Of a DNA stretch of 49,617 nucleotides, positions 15,932-23,829 are shown piece after piece. Made by a program: the position numbers and the translations under genes. Each line of letters opens with the position of its first letter. The stretch's first letter is position 1. Origin of the DNA: CAZEHS01 sp964649745 (lineage in GTDB: Bacteria; Bacillota; Clostridia; Peptostreptococcales; Acidaminobacteraceae); contig CAZYQI010000024.1 of NCBI GenBank assembly GCA_964649745.1, positions 1 through 49,617 of the forward strand, written 5' to 3'. The notes beneath the pieces were generated by a model, which was not told where the DNA came from, did not search any database, and worked only from the letters and a program-made list of their open reading frames with translations.

Positions 15932-17383
15932 ATGGCACTGAAAACCAGGCAAGCGTATTTTGACAGTCTGAAAGACCTGAAGGTAAAGGTATATCTCTTT
16001 GGAGAACAGGTTGAGAATTTCACCGAGCATCCTATCATTAAGCCTTCCATTAATTCCGTGGGCATGACCTATGAGCTGGCTCAGGATCCCATGCATGCAG
16101 ATTTGATGACGGCAACCTCCAGTCTTACGGGAAAAACCATTAACCGTTTTACCCATCTCCACCAAAACACCGACGACCTTCGTAAAAAGGTGAAAATGCT
16201 TCGCCTGCTGGGTCAGAAAACAGGGTCGTGTTTTCAGCGCTGCGTTGGAATGGATGCCTTCAATGCCGTTTTCAGCACCACCTACGAAGTAGATAAGGCC
16301 CATGGAACATCCTATCACGAAAATTTCAAGAAGTATCTGGAGTATGTGCAGGAAAATGATCTGACCATCGACGGCGCCATGACGGACCCCAAGGGAAACC
16401 GGGGCTTGAACCCCGGTCAACAGGTGGATCCGGATCTGTTTCTCCGGGTAGTGGAAAGACGACCGGACGGCATCGTCGTCCGAGGCGCCAAGGCCCACCA
16501 GACCGGAGCGGTCAACTCCCATGAGCATCTGATCATGCCCACCATTGCCATGCGTCCGGGAGAAGAGGACTTTGCCGTATCCTTTGCGGTTCCTACGGAT
16601 GCCCAGGGGATTTTTATGATCTACGGCCGTCAGAGCTGTGATACCCGGAAGCTTGAAGAGGGGGCGGATGTGGATCTTGGCAACAGCCAGTTCGGAGGTC
16701 AGGAGGCTCTGGTTGTCTTTGACAATGTTTTTGTTCCCAACGATCGGATATTCCTCAATGGCGAGGTGGATTTTGCCGGAATGCTGGTTGAACGGTTTGC
16801 CGGCTATCACCGTCAAAGCTACGGCGGCTGTAAGGTTGGTGTCGGCGATGTTCTCATTGGGGCAGCTGCTCTGGCAGCCGACTACAACGGAGCGGCCAAG
16901 GCATCCCATGTGAAGGACAAGCTTATTGAAATGACGCATCTTAACGAAACCCTTTACTGCTGTGGCATTGCCTGCTCTGCTGAAGGATCTCCCACAGAGG
17001 CAGGAAATTATCAAATCGATCTGCTGCTGGCCAATATCTGTAAGCAGAATGTAACGCGCTTCCCCTATGAAATTGCCCGGTTGGCGGAGGATATTGCAGG
17101 GGGCCTGATGGTGACCATGCCTTCCGAAAAGGATTTCAAACATCCGGTAATCGGACCGGTCTGCGAAAAATATTTCCGCGGGGTTGACGGCATTCCCACA
17201 GAGCATCGTATGCGCGTACTGCGCCTGATTGAGAATATGACCCTTGGAACCGCTGCTGTTGGCTATCGTACGGAATCCATGCACGGTGCCGGTTCACCTC
17301 AGGCACAGCGAATCATGATTGCCCGTCAGGGTAATCTTGAGCATAAGAAGGCACTGGCGAAAAACATCGCCGGGATTAAATAG
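15932..17383 (+). CDS. abfD: 4-hydroxybutyryl-CoA dehydratase / vinylacetyl-CoA delta-isomerase
   Basis: 483 aa, close to the usual length. This flavin and [4Fe-4S] radical-type enzyme converts 4-hydroxybutyryl-CoA to crotonyl-CoA. The iron-sulfur ligands that separate it from the related 4-hydroxyphenylacetate hydroxylases are present: two Cys in TGSCFQRCVGMD (C100 and C104) and the His/Cys pair in HRQSYGGC. It starts behind AAAAGGAGAAC at 15932 under the sigma-54 promoter. Downstream are a NifU-like protein, which may help the cluster, and the CoA-transferase that makes its substrate. No 4-hydroxybutyrate dehydrogenase or GABA transaminase is present, so the organism may take up 4-hydroxybutyrate directly or make it elsewhere. 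The enzyme is oxygen-sensitive in known hosts, which fits a strict anaerobe. Confidence 0.93.
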   Translation: MALKTRQAYFDSLKDLKVKVYLFGEQVENFTEHPIIKPSINSVGMTYELAQDPMHADLMTATSSLTGKTINRFTHLHQNTDDLRKKVKMLRLLGQKTGSCFQRCVGMDAFNAVFSTTYEVDKAHGTSYHENFKKYLEYVQENDLTIDGAMTDPKGNRGLNPGQQVDPDLFLRVVERRPDGIVVRGAKAHQTGAVNSHEHLIMPTIAMRPGEEDFAVSFAVPTDAQGIFMIYGRQSCDTRKLEEGADVDLGNSQFGGQEALVVFDNVFVPNDRIFLNGEVDFAGMLVERFAGYHRQSYGGCKVGVGDVLIGAAALAADYNGAAKASHVKDKLIEMTHLNETLYCCGIACSAEGSPTEAGNYQIDLLLANICKQNVTRFPYEIARLAEDIAGGLMVTMPSEKDFKHPVIGPVCEKYFRGVDGIPTEHRMRVLRLIENMTLGTAAVGYRTESMHGAGSPQAQRIMIARQGNLEHKKALAKNIAGIK

Positions 17384-17386
17384 AGC

Positions 17387-17659
17387 ATGGAGGCATTGAT
17401 CCAAGAACTGCTCCGGGAGAAAATCAACCCCCAGCTGGCTCTCCATCACGGCGGTGTTGAGCTGGCGGGCATCCAGAACGGCACCCTGTTCGTTAGAATG
17501 ACGGGAGCCTGCTGCGGCTGCCCATCAGCCGTATCAACCCTTGAAACGGTTGTGCTGGAGGGGGTGCGCCGGGAGTTCCCTCAAATAGAGGGGGTTGAAG
17601 TGGTCCGGGAAGTCAGTGAGGAACTATTGGACATGGCAAGAAAAATCCTTAATCCCTAA
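17387..17659 (+). CDS. NifU C-terminal-domain-like iron-sulfur scaffold protein
   Basis: 90 aa, a single NifU-like domain. The cluster-binding CxxC motif appears in GACCGCPSAVSTLE, with the extra Cys common in this family, and the C-terminal half VEGVEVVREVSEE is typical. NifU-type domains assemble and hand over Fe-S clusters. It starts 3 bp after the dehydratase stop with only a weak ribosome site, suggesting coupled translation. The obvious client is the [4Fe-4S] dehydratase encoded just upstream; that partnership is inference. Confidence 0.82.
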   Translation: MEALIQELLREKINPQLALHHGGVELAGIQNGTLFVRMTGACCGCPSAVSTLETVVLEGVRREFPQIEGVEVVREVSEELLDMARKILNP

Positions 17660-17679
17660 AAACCTGGGGATAAAGTTAA

Positions 17680-17772
17680 GAATTTTTTAGCCACGGATTT
17701 ACACGGATCAACATAAAATCCCTTTGCCGCGGCTAAAGGTTTTAATCGTGTAGGATTTTATCATCAGACTCC
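17680..17772. repeat. Intergenic repeat-like element with two interleaved inverted repeats
   Basis: TTAGCCACGG (17687-17696) pairs with CCGCGGCTAA (17727-17736), and ATAAAATCC (17713-17721) pairs with GGATTTTAT (17753-17761); the two stems interleave. ACACG (17701) and CGTGT (17747) add a third pairing. The phrase CCACGGATTTACACGGAT resembles dispersed intergenic repeats seen in many bacteria, and a degraded relative follows the CoA-transferase gene (about 19383-19400). Confidence 0.45.
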
Positions 17773-17788
17773 GAAGGAGCAGTAAATT

Positions 17789-18091
17789 GTGCGGATTGCA
17801 TGGAGAACCTGCGGGGGCTGTAATCCTCGCTATGACAGACGGGTGGCTATAGAGATTCTGCAAGCCTTTTTTTCGGGGAAGGGAACCCTGGAGCCGGCAG
17901 ACGCTCACCAGGAATATGATCTGCTGTTCCTGGTGGGGGGATGCCCCGCCTGCTGCATTGAAAAAAGTGAAACGGCTGTCGCCGGAGGAACCGTCCGGAT
18001 TGGCAGTCTTGATGATTTAGAACGATGGAAGGGATGTGATTGCAATGGATTGGAAAGCACTGTACCAGGCCAGGCTGACAACAGCCGCTGA
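17789..18091 (+). CDS. Small cysteine-motif protein of unknown function (CGGCNPRYDR type)
   Basis: 100 aa. It starts with GTG behind AAGGAG. The N-terminus carries RTCGGCNPRYDR and the middle carries VGGCPACC, so at least six Cys could bind a metal or Fe-S cluster; a CDC pair follows near the C-terminus. No signal peptide or membrane span. I do not know a function. It sits between the NifU-like gene and the CoA-transferase and overlaps the latter by 47 bp in another frame, so its last 15 residues are encoded within that gene. Position suggests a role in maturation or regulation of the 4-hydroxybutyrate pathway, which is inference. Confidence 0.65.
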   Translation: MRIAWRTCGGCNPRYDRRVAIEILQAFFSGKGTLEPADAHQEYDLLFLVGGCPACCIEKSETAVAGGTVRIGSLDDLERWKGCDCNGLESTVPGQADNSR

Positions 18092-19376
18092 GGCAGTCGA
18101 AAAAATAAGCTCAGGAGACCGGGTGGTAGTGGGCCATGCCTGCAGCGAGCCGGTGGAATTGGTCCGGGCTATGGTTGAGAACCACCTGCAGTACCGAAAC
18201 GTGGAAATCGTTCACATGGTTGCCATGGGGAAAGGGGAGTACTGCAACCCGGAAATGGCCCCGCATTTCACCCACAACGCACTGTTTGTAGGCGGTTCCA
18301 CCCGGGAGGCGATTCAGGCTTCCCGCAGTGATTTTACCCCCTGCTTCTTTTCTGAGGTTCCCAAGCTGTTCAGGGAGGGAGCCCTGCCGGTGGATGTGGC
18401 CCTGGTCCAGCTCAGTCCGCCGGATGCTCATGGGTACTGCAGCTTCGGTTTGTCTTGTGACTATACCAAGCCTGCGGCGGAGGCGGCCCGAATGGTCATC
18501 GCCGAGGTCAATGACCAGATGCCCAGAACCCTGGGAGACGCCTACATTCATATTTCCCAGATCGATCAGATTGTTGAAACCTCCTATCCCATCATCGAAT
18601 TGCAGCCCCCAAAAATAGGGGAGGTGGAGCGGGCTATCGGCGAACACTGCGCCCGACTCATTGAAGATGGAGCGACCCTTCAACTGGGAATTGGAGCCAT
18701 ACCCGATGCGGTATTGCTTTTCCTGAAGGATAAAAAGGATCTGGGAATCCATTCGGAGATGTTCTCCGATGGTGTTGTGGAGCTGGTGGAATCCGGTGTG
18801 ATCAACAACAGCCGGAAGACCCTTCATCCGGGGAAAATGGTAGTAACCTTTCTTATGGGGACCCGACGCCTGTATGATTTTGTTCATAATAATCCTGCCG
18901 TGGCGCTGTATCCGGTGGATTATGTCAATGATCCCTGTGTCATCATGCAGAATGAGAGGATGGTTTCCATCAATTCCTGTATTCAGGTGGACCTGATGGG
19001 CCAGGTGGTATCCGACAGCATCGGACTCAAGCAGTTCAGCGGTGTTGGCGGCCAGGTGGATTATGTCAGGGGAGCCGCTATGGCCCGCGGAGGCAAATCC
19101 ATCATCGCCATGCCCTCCACGGCATCCAAAGGAAGCATTTCACGGATTGTACCCCTGATTGATACGGGGTCGGCGGTGACCACCTCCCGAAACGATGTTC
19201 ACTACATTGTGACGGAATACGGTTCAGCGGATCTGAGGGGAAAAACCTTGAAGGAGCGGGGGCGGGCTCTGATACAGATCGCCCATCCCGACTTCAGGCC
19301 CCAGTTGATTGAAGAATGGGAAAAACGGTTCAACCAGGATTTCAGCTCATGGGGCACCTGTGATAAAATCGGATAG
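18045..19376 (+). CDS. 4-hydroxybutyrate CoA-transferase
   Basis: 443 aa, acetyl-CoA hydrolase/transferase family, close to the known clostridial enzyme in length. It moves CoA from acetyl-CoA (or butyryl-CoA) to 4-hydroxybutyrate, making the substrate of the dehydratase. Seen: SGDRVVVGHACSEP near the N-terminus, the active-site Glu region GIHSEMFSDGVVEL, and the oxyanion GVGGQVDYVRGA motif. A GTG at 18036 is in frame, but GGAAGGGA is correctly spaced only from the ATG at 18045, and MDWKALYQARL is the usual family start. Fatty-acid CoA-transferases of the same family are hard to separate by eye, but pairing with the dehydratase gene supports this call. Confidence 0.88.
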   Translation: MDWKALYQARLTTAAEAVEKISSGDRVVVGHACSEPVELVRAMVENHLQYRNVEIVHMVAMGKGEYCNPEMAPHFTHNALFVGGSTREAIQASRSDFTPCFFSEVPKLFREGALPVDVALVQLSPPDAHGYCSFGLSCDYTKPAAEAARMVIAEVNDQMPRTLGDAYIHISQIDQIVETSYPIIELQPPKIGEVERAIGEHCARLIEDGATLQLGIGAIPDAVLLFLKDKKDLGIHSEMFSDGVVELVESGVINNSRKTLHPGKMVVTFLMGTRRLYDFVHNNPAVALYPVDYVNDPCVIMQNERMVSINSCIQVDLMGQVVSDSIGLKQFSGVGGQVDYVRGAAMARGGKSIIAMPSTASKGSISRIVPLIDTGSAVTTSRNDVHYIVTEYGSADLRGKTLKERGRALIQIAHPDFRPQLIEEWEKRFNQDFSSWGTCDKIG

Positions 19377-19419
19377 ATAGAGCACCGATTTCACAGATAC
19401 CATGGGAGGGGCAAACCAG

Positions 19420-19448
19420 CTGATTGTCTCTTCCTGAAAGCTTATAAT
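19420..19448 (+). promoter_or_regulatory. Possible sigma-A-like promoter before the permease gene
   Basis: CTGATT (19420-19425), 17 bp, TATAAT (19443-19448). The -10 is perfect and the -35 weak. A perfect 12-bp palindrome CGTGCCGGCACG follows at 19471-19482 and could be an operator. Confidence 0.4.
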
Positions 19449-19470
19449 AGAAAACCTTTTAACGTATCAA

Positions 19471-19482
19471 CGTGCCGGCACG
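19471..19482. promoter_or_regulatory. Perfect 12-bp palindrome, possible operator
   Basis: CGTGCCGGCACG, about 23 bp downstream of the putative -10 and 54 bp before the permease start. No T-tract, so not a terminator. The binding protein is unknown. Confidence 0.35.
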
Positions 19483-19535
19483 CCAAAAGGAAATTCCTCA
19501 AAGAAGATCAGTCAACTCACATAGGAGGAAGTATC

Positions 19536-20903
19536 ATGGCAATGACCCGAGAGTATGGAAAAGAACAACCGTATATCCCCATGGGGCCCTTTAAGATAAG
19601 GCTGCCCTTTGTTCATTACCGTTTTGAATGGGCCGACTATTTTCAAGGACTGGTGATGTGTGCTGTTTGTCTGGGGGCCATCCCCATGCTTCAGGAGTAC
19701 CTGGGTATGCCCTTTGAAGTCGCTATTGCCGTTGTTGTCCTAAACGGAATCCTGTACTGTGCCCATGTGCTTTTAGGGGACCCGGTGGTTCCTGGCTGGG
19801 TTACGCCGGCCATACCTCTTCTGATGCTTTATGTGTCGCAATTCCCCATGGGACCGGAGCGGGTACAGGCGCTGATCGCCTTTGAAATGACCCTGGGACT
19901 TCTGGCTTTTGTCTTGGGAGTCACCGGTTTCGGAAAGAAAATCATTTCGTATGTTCCCAATGCCATGCAGTGTGGCATCATCGTGGGTGCGGGGTTCGCG
20001 GCGGTCATGGTTATCTTCAACAAGGGCGCCCGTTTTGACACCTACCCCATCTCCATCACCATTTGTATCGGAATAGCCTTTTATCTGCTCTTTTCCACAC
20101 ATTTTAAAAGCATCAAGGATAATAATGCCATCCTTCGGTTTATCTCGAACTTAGGTATCCTTCCCATCATGGTGCTGGCCGTTATCCTGGGACCGTTGGT
20201 TGGTGAAACGGAGTGGCCGGTGATTGAGTGGGGGATTACACAGCCTGCCTTCGGAACGCTTTTGCGCGATTGGACGCTGTTTGGGCTGGGCTTCCCGCCC
20301 CTCAGCATGTTCATCTCCGGTTTACCCATGGTGTTTTCTGCCTACATCGTGCTTTTCGGTGATATGATCCAGTCTCAGGCGTTGCTGGAGGATGCCGGAA
20401 AGGAACGGCTGGATGAATTGATTGATTACAACCCCAACCGATCCCATATGATCTTTGGCCTTCGGAATATGGTCATGTCGGTAATCGGACCGGATATCAC
20501 CATGTGCGGCCCCCTCTGGGCAGCCATGCAGGTTGTTGTATGCCAGCGGTTCAAGCATGGCAGGGACGCTATGGATTCCGTCAACGGCGGAGCAGGCTCC
20601 TTCCGCTTCGGCACGCTTACCGGCTACTTCCTGCTTCCCATCGTAACCCTGGTGAAGCCGATTCTCGGAATCGCCCTGGCATCTACCATGCTGATCCAGG
20701 GATACGTTTCCGTGAAGGTTGGGGTGCTTAAGGCCAAAACGGCCAATGATCTGGGTATCGCCGGAGTTATGGGTGCTGTTCTGGCAACCCGGGGCGCAGC
20801 CTGGGGCCTGGCAGTTGGAATTGTCCTGTGCCTGCTGATCAGCTTGGGGGGCAAGAAGGAGTTGGAAGAAAGCGTGTTTGTTCACGAGGAAAACGCAGCC
20901 TGA
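19536..20903 (+). CDS. Multi-spanning permease, xanthine/uracil-permease-like fold (substrate unknown)
   Basis: 455 aa with about 11-13 hydrophobic segments and a soluble N-terminus (about 40 residues). Gly/Pro-rich segments such as IPMLQEYLGMPFE and SYVPNAMQCGIIVGAGFAAV, and the repeated arrangement of half-helices, resemble the nucleobase/anion carrier superfamily (NCS2/SulP-like). FGDMIQSQALLED and GPDITMCGPLWAAMQ are candidate substrate-site segments. AGGAGGAAG gives a strong start. It follows the 4-hydroxybutyrate CoA-transferase on the same strand and ends at a strong terminator, so it may import 4-hydroxybutyrate or a related short-chain acid. That substrate is inferred from context, not from sequence. 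Confidence 0.7.
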   Translation: MAMTREYGKEQPYIPMGPFKIRLPFVHYRFEWADYFQGLVMCAVCLGAIPMLQEYLGMPFEVAIAVVVLNGILYCAHVLLGDPVVPGWVTPAIPLLMLYVSQFPMGPERVQALIAFEMTLGLLAFVLGVTGFGKKIISYVPNAMQCGIIVGAGFAAVMVIFNKGARFDTYPISITICIGIAFYLLFSTHFKSIKDNNAILRFISNLGILPIMVLAVILGPLVGETEWPVIEWGITQPAFGTLLRDWTLFGLGFPPLSMFISGLPMVFSAYIVLFGDMIQSQALLEDAGKERLDELIDYNPNRSHMIFGLRNMVMSVIGPDITMCGPLWAAMQVVVCQRFKHGRDAMDSVNGGAGSFRFGTLTGYFLLPIVTLVKPILGIALASTMLIQGYVSVKVGVLKAKTANDLGIAGVMGAVLATRGAAWGLAVGIVLCLLISLGGKKELEESVFVHEENAA

Positions 20904-20953
20904 GATTCTGTAACGAAAAGCCGTTTCAGACCTCCCTGTTCATAACCCCTACG

Positions 20954-21008
20954 ACCGGTGCAGTCCACTTCCAAGAAGTCGGCCGCACCGGTATTTTTTA
21001 TGTTTTTA
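20954..21008 (+). terminator. Rho-independent terminator of the 4-hydroxybutyrate cluster
   Basis: ACCGGTGC (20954-20961) pairs with GCACCGGT (20985-20992), followed by ATTTTTTATGTTTTT. Confidence 0.85.
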
Positions 21009-21067
21009 ATAGAATCCTATAAAATCTGATACAATAAAACCATGATAATCACCAAGGAGGAAACCTT

Positions 21068-21646
21068 ATGAATCTGGACAGGACTAAGGCCATGGAGCTT
21101 TTGCATAAGCATGTGAGCTCAGAACACATCATCCCGCATTCTTATGCGGTTGAAGCGGTCATGCGGAAGCTGGCACAGCGCTTTGCGCCGGAAGAGGAAG
21201 AGCTGTGGGCCATGGCGGGGCTCCTACACGACCTGGACAACAATGAAGTGGATTGGCAGACCAATCCCAGCCTCCACGGGCCAAGAACGGTGGAAATCCT
21301 TAAGGCGGAGGGCTATGGCAACGAGGCCATGTATCATGGCATTTTGGCCCATAACAAGGCAACCGGAACCAAGTGTGAATCGCTTCTGGATAAATGCATC
21401 TATGCGGGAGATCCCATCACCGGATTTATTAACGCCATTGCTCTGGTTTATCCGGATAAGAACGTGAACAGCGTCAAGGTGAAATCCATTGTAAAGCGGA
21501 TGAAGGAAACCCGTTTTGCAGCGGGTGCCGACAGAGACGCCATGGCTTCCATCGGAAAGCTGATGCCCTTTGAAGAATTCGCCGAGCTGGCCTTGACCGC
21601 CATGCAGGAAATTTCGGAAGAGCTGGGCTTCGAGAAGCTGGCATAG
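21068..21646 (+). CDS. HD-domain (HDIG-type) phosphohydrolase-like protein
   Basis: 192 aa. HD superfamily metal site: an early His in HSYAVEAVMRKLA, the HD pair in GLLHDLDNNE, and a later His in YHGILAHNK. Strong ribosome site CAAGGAGGAAACC before ATG; TACAAT at 21030-21035 may be the -10 box. It stands alone between two terminators. Small HDIG proteins of this kind are common in Clostridia and usually annotated as hydrolases acting on nucleotides or phosphorylated substrates; the actual substrate is unknown. Confidence 0.8.
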   Translation: MNLDRTKAMELLHKHVSSEHIIPHSYAVEAVMRKLAQRFAPEEEELWAMAGLLHDLDNNEVDWQTNPSLHGPRTVEILKAEGYGNEAMYHGILAHNKATGTKCESLLDKCIYAGDPITGFINAIALVYPDKNVNSVKVKSIVKRMKETRFAAGADRDAMASIGKLMPFEEFAELALTAMQEISEELGFEKLA

Positions 21647-21682
21647 AATTTTCGCACCGCAACAGGTCTGTAAAAATCCCCG

Positions 21683-21735
21683 CACCCCTTGTCATTCCCG
21701 ATGCAATATGGGAACAGCAAGGGGTGTGTTGTTGC
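21683..21735 (+). terminator. Terminator after the HD-domain gene
   Basis: A two-part stem: CACCCCTTG (21683-21691) with CAAGGGGTG (21718-21726), and inner TTCCC with GGGAA. The tail TGTTGTTGC is only moderately T-rich. Confidence 0.65.
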
Positions 21736-21896
21736 TAAGAAAAAAATAAATTTGAAGTAGTTTCCATTTCTTAAGAACTTCATAAGAAGCACTATAGATT
21801 CCGTTAAGTACCTTACAATGCAAGATAGCGTGTGATAGGTTATATCCAGAGTGACACGTCTGCTGACGTATGGCGGAATTTGGAGAAAGGAGCACC

Positions 21897-22226
21897 ATGA
21901 ACATACAGTTTAAAAAAGGCGTTTTGGAGTTATGTGTGCTCTCCATGCTTTTCAAGAAGGATTGCTACGGCTATGAGCTGGTGAATGATATTTCAAAGAA
22001 CATCAGCATTTCAGACGGAACCATCTACCCGCTTCTGAAAAGATTGAAGGAAGAGGGATATTTCACCACTTATCTCGTTGAATCCCAGGAGGGACCGCCA
22101 CGGAAGTACTATAAGCTGACACCATTGGGCGCCCAGATACAAAATGATCTAAAAAGCGAATGGGAATCATTTGTTGGGGGAGTAAATACCATTATCATGG
22201 AGGCTGTGGAAAATGAACAGGAATGA
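21897..22226 (+). CDS. PadR-family transcriptional regulator
   Basis: 109 aa. The winged helix of PadR is clear: FKKGVLELCVLSMLFKKDCY, then GYELVNDISK, SDGTIYPLLKRLKEEGYF and the wing PPRKYYKLTPLG. The frame is open from 21870, but AAAGGAGCACC decides the ATG at 21897 and gives the standard family start. It overlaps the next gene by 14 bp. PadR regulators with DUF1700 and DUF4097 partners are typical envelope-stress or antimicrobial-response modules in Firmicutes; the regulator normally represses its own operon. Confidence 0.9.
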   Translation: MNIQFKKGVLELCVLSMLFKKDCYGYELVNDISKNISISDGTIYPLLKRLKEEGYFTTYLVESQEGPPRKYYKLTPLGAQIQNDLKSEWESFVGGVNTIIMEAVENEQE

Positions 22227-22785
22227 GTATCTGACAAAGCTGCGGGAATATCTCTCCGATATGCCCCGGGAGGAGATGCAGGAAATCCTCTATGATTATG
22301 AAGAGCATTTCAGAAGTGGTATTGCAGAAGGGAAAACAGAGGAGGAGGTCGCCGCAGCCCTGGGGGATGTTAAGGCATCTGCCAGGCTTTATAGAGCGGA
22401 TTTCACCCTAGAGCAGGCCAGAGAAAACGCATCACCAAGAAACATGGTGAAGGCGGTATTGGCTGCCATTGGACTGAGCTTCTTTAATCTGATATTTGTT
22501 CTGGGTCCCTTTTTTGGTGTTGTTGGGGTGCTGATCGGTTTGTTCGGTGCATCTGTCGGAATTACACTGGCAGGAGTTGCTCTGGGCGGGGTATCCATGC
22601 TGCAGCCGGTGTTTCCTGCATTTGTTGATCTTGACGGTGCCAGCCACATTTTTCTCTTTGCGGTTTCCGTCGGACTTACGTGCCTGGGCATACTGTTTAC
22701 TTTGGGGAACATATGGATTTCTCGATGTTTCTATCATTTGACACTTACATATCTTCAATGGAATATCGATGTCGTTAAAAAATAG
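22213..22785 (+). CDS. DUF1700 (HAAS domain) membrane protein
   Basis: 190 aa. The N-terminal HAAS domain (about 1-65) contains MNRNEYLTKLREYLSDMPRE, YDYEEHF and a conserved ALGDVKASA. Four hydrophobic segments follow (about 80-175) with Gly-rich turns. It overlaps the PadR gene by 14 bp and is followed 10 bp later by the DUF4097 gene. Proteins of this type are thought to signal between the membrane and the PadR/DUF4097 partners; the mechanism is not established. Confidence 0.87.
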   Translation: MNRNEYLTKLREYLSDMPREEMQEILYDYEEHFRSGIAEGKTEEEVAAALGDVKASARLYRADFTLEQARENASPRNMVKAVLAAIGLSFFNLIFVLGPFFGVVGVLIGLFGASVGITLAGVALGGVSMLQPVFPAFVDLDGASHIFLFAVSVGLTCLGILFTLGNIWISRCFYHLTLTYLQWNIDVVKK

Positions 22786-22795
22786 GAGGCAGCAG

Positions 22796-23731
22796 ATGAA
22801 TAGGAAACGGATTGTCTTGTGGCTGGCGGCGATTATGCTGCTTGCCTTTGCGACAGCAGGTTTTATGCTACTAACGCTGGGGCCTTCAGAGGTTTTACCG
22901 GCTATTCCAAACGGTGCCAACGCCTCCGAACATAGAGAAAATGAGGTGGATATAACTAAAACGGAACCGCTGGAGGGGGTTGAGGGTTTATCACTGCGTT
23001 CAGAAGAGGCAGATATTCGCGTGATTCCGGTGGACGGCGACCATATAACAGTAAGGCTTTACGGGAATGTTCAGGGCAATCGGATGCCGGATTTGGCTCT
23101 TGTATGTGAAAATGGAATATTAAAGGCAACGGTTACACGTAAGCCAGCGTTTGGCATCATGTTGGGAGGGCAGGGGTTGACGATGGATGTTTCCATACCC
23201 CGTCAGTTCCACGGAGAGACGGATATCCAAACGGTATCCGGTAATATCGGTCTGGACAGCTTCAGCGGCAAGAGGATTTCATTGGAGACAGTATCCGGTG
23301 ATATTGGGTTAACCGGTCTTTCCGCTGCAGAGGTGGACCTAAAGACCGTTTCCGGTGATGTAAGCTGCGCCGGATTCACAGCAAAGGAGACAGAGATAGA
23401 AACCACATCCGGAGAGTTGCTCTTAAATGATATAGCAGGAGAAATACAGCTTCAAACGATATCCGGAGACATACGCATCGGAAGTCGAACTTTGGAGGAT
23501 TCCATAAAGGTGAACACCACTTCCGGCAAAGTGATCCTTGAATACCCTGAAAATGCTGTGTTTGACCTGGACTATAAAACCATATCCGGGGGTTTTCGGT
23601 CGGATTTTCCCCTGAGCCAATCCAATGGCGGAGAAAACAAGCGGATTCAGGGCAAGGCGGGAAAGGGCGGCGCGGACATTTCGGTGGAATCGGTCTCAGG
23701 ATCACTGGAAATCAGTTATTTGGCAGAGTGA
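22796..23731 (+). CDS. DUF4097 beta-helix envelope protein
   Basis: 311 aa. An N-terminal membrane anchor or signal segment (RKRIVLWLAAIMLLAFATA) is followed by an outside domain made of short repeats about 17-21 residues apart, each with T-x-SG: TVSGNIGLD, TVSGDIGLT, TVSGDVSCA, TTSGELLLN, TISGDIRIG, TTSGKVILE and so on, as expected for a right-handed beta-helix. AGGAGGCAGCAG fixes the ATG at 22796; the longer frame from 22769 would lie inside the preceding gene. It completes the PadR-DUF1700-DUF4097 operon. The role is probably envelope sensing or surface interaction. Confidence 0.87.
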   Translation: MNRKRIVLWLAAIMLLAFATAGFMLLTLGPSEVLPAIPNGANASEHRENEVDITKTEPLEGVEGLSLRSEEADIRVIPVDGDHITVRLYGNVQGNRMPDLALVCENGILKATVTRKPAFGIMLGGQGLTMDVSIPRQFHGETDIQTVSGNIGLDSFSGKRISLETVSGDIGLTGLSAAEVDLKTVSGDVSCAGFTAKETEIETTSGELLLNDIAGEIQLQTISGDIRIGSRTLEDSIKVNTTSGKVILEYPENAVFDLDYKTISGGFRSDFPLSQSNGGENKRIQGKAGKGGADISVESVSGSLEISYLAE

Positions 23732-23829
23732 TGCCCACCGAGAAATAGGTGTGACAAGTGAAAACGGTGGAGCCCTATTCGTGATATCATGGAGATGAGA
23801 ATCGTATGAGCAGGGGGGAAGTTTCCAGC

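Noticed and set aside
15911..17284. Long open frame (457 codons) antisense to the 4-hydroxybutyryl-CoA dehydratase gene
   Set aside because: It mirrors the codon pattern of abfD, has no protein family marks and no ribosome site. Same for the long antisense frames at 7424-8584 and 45048-46166.
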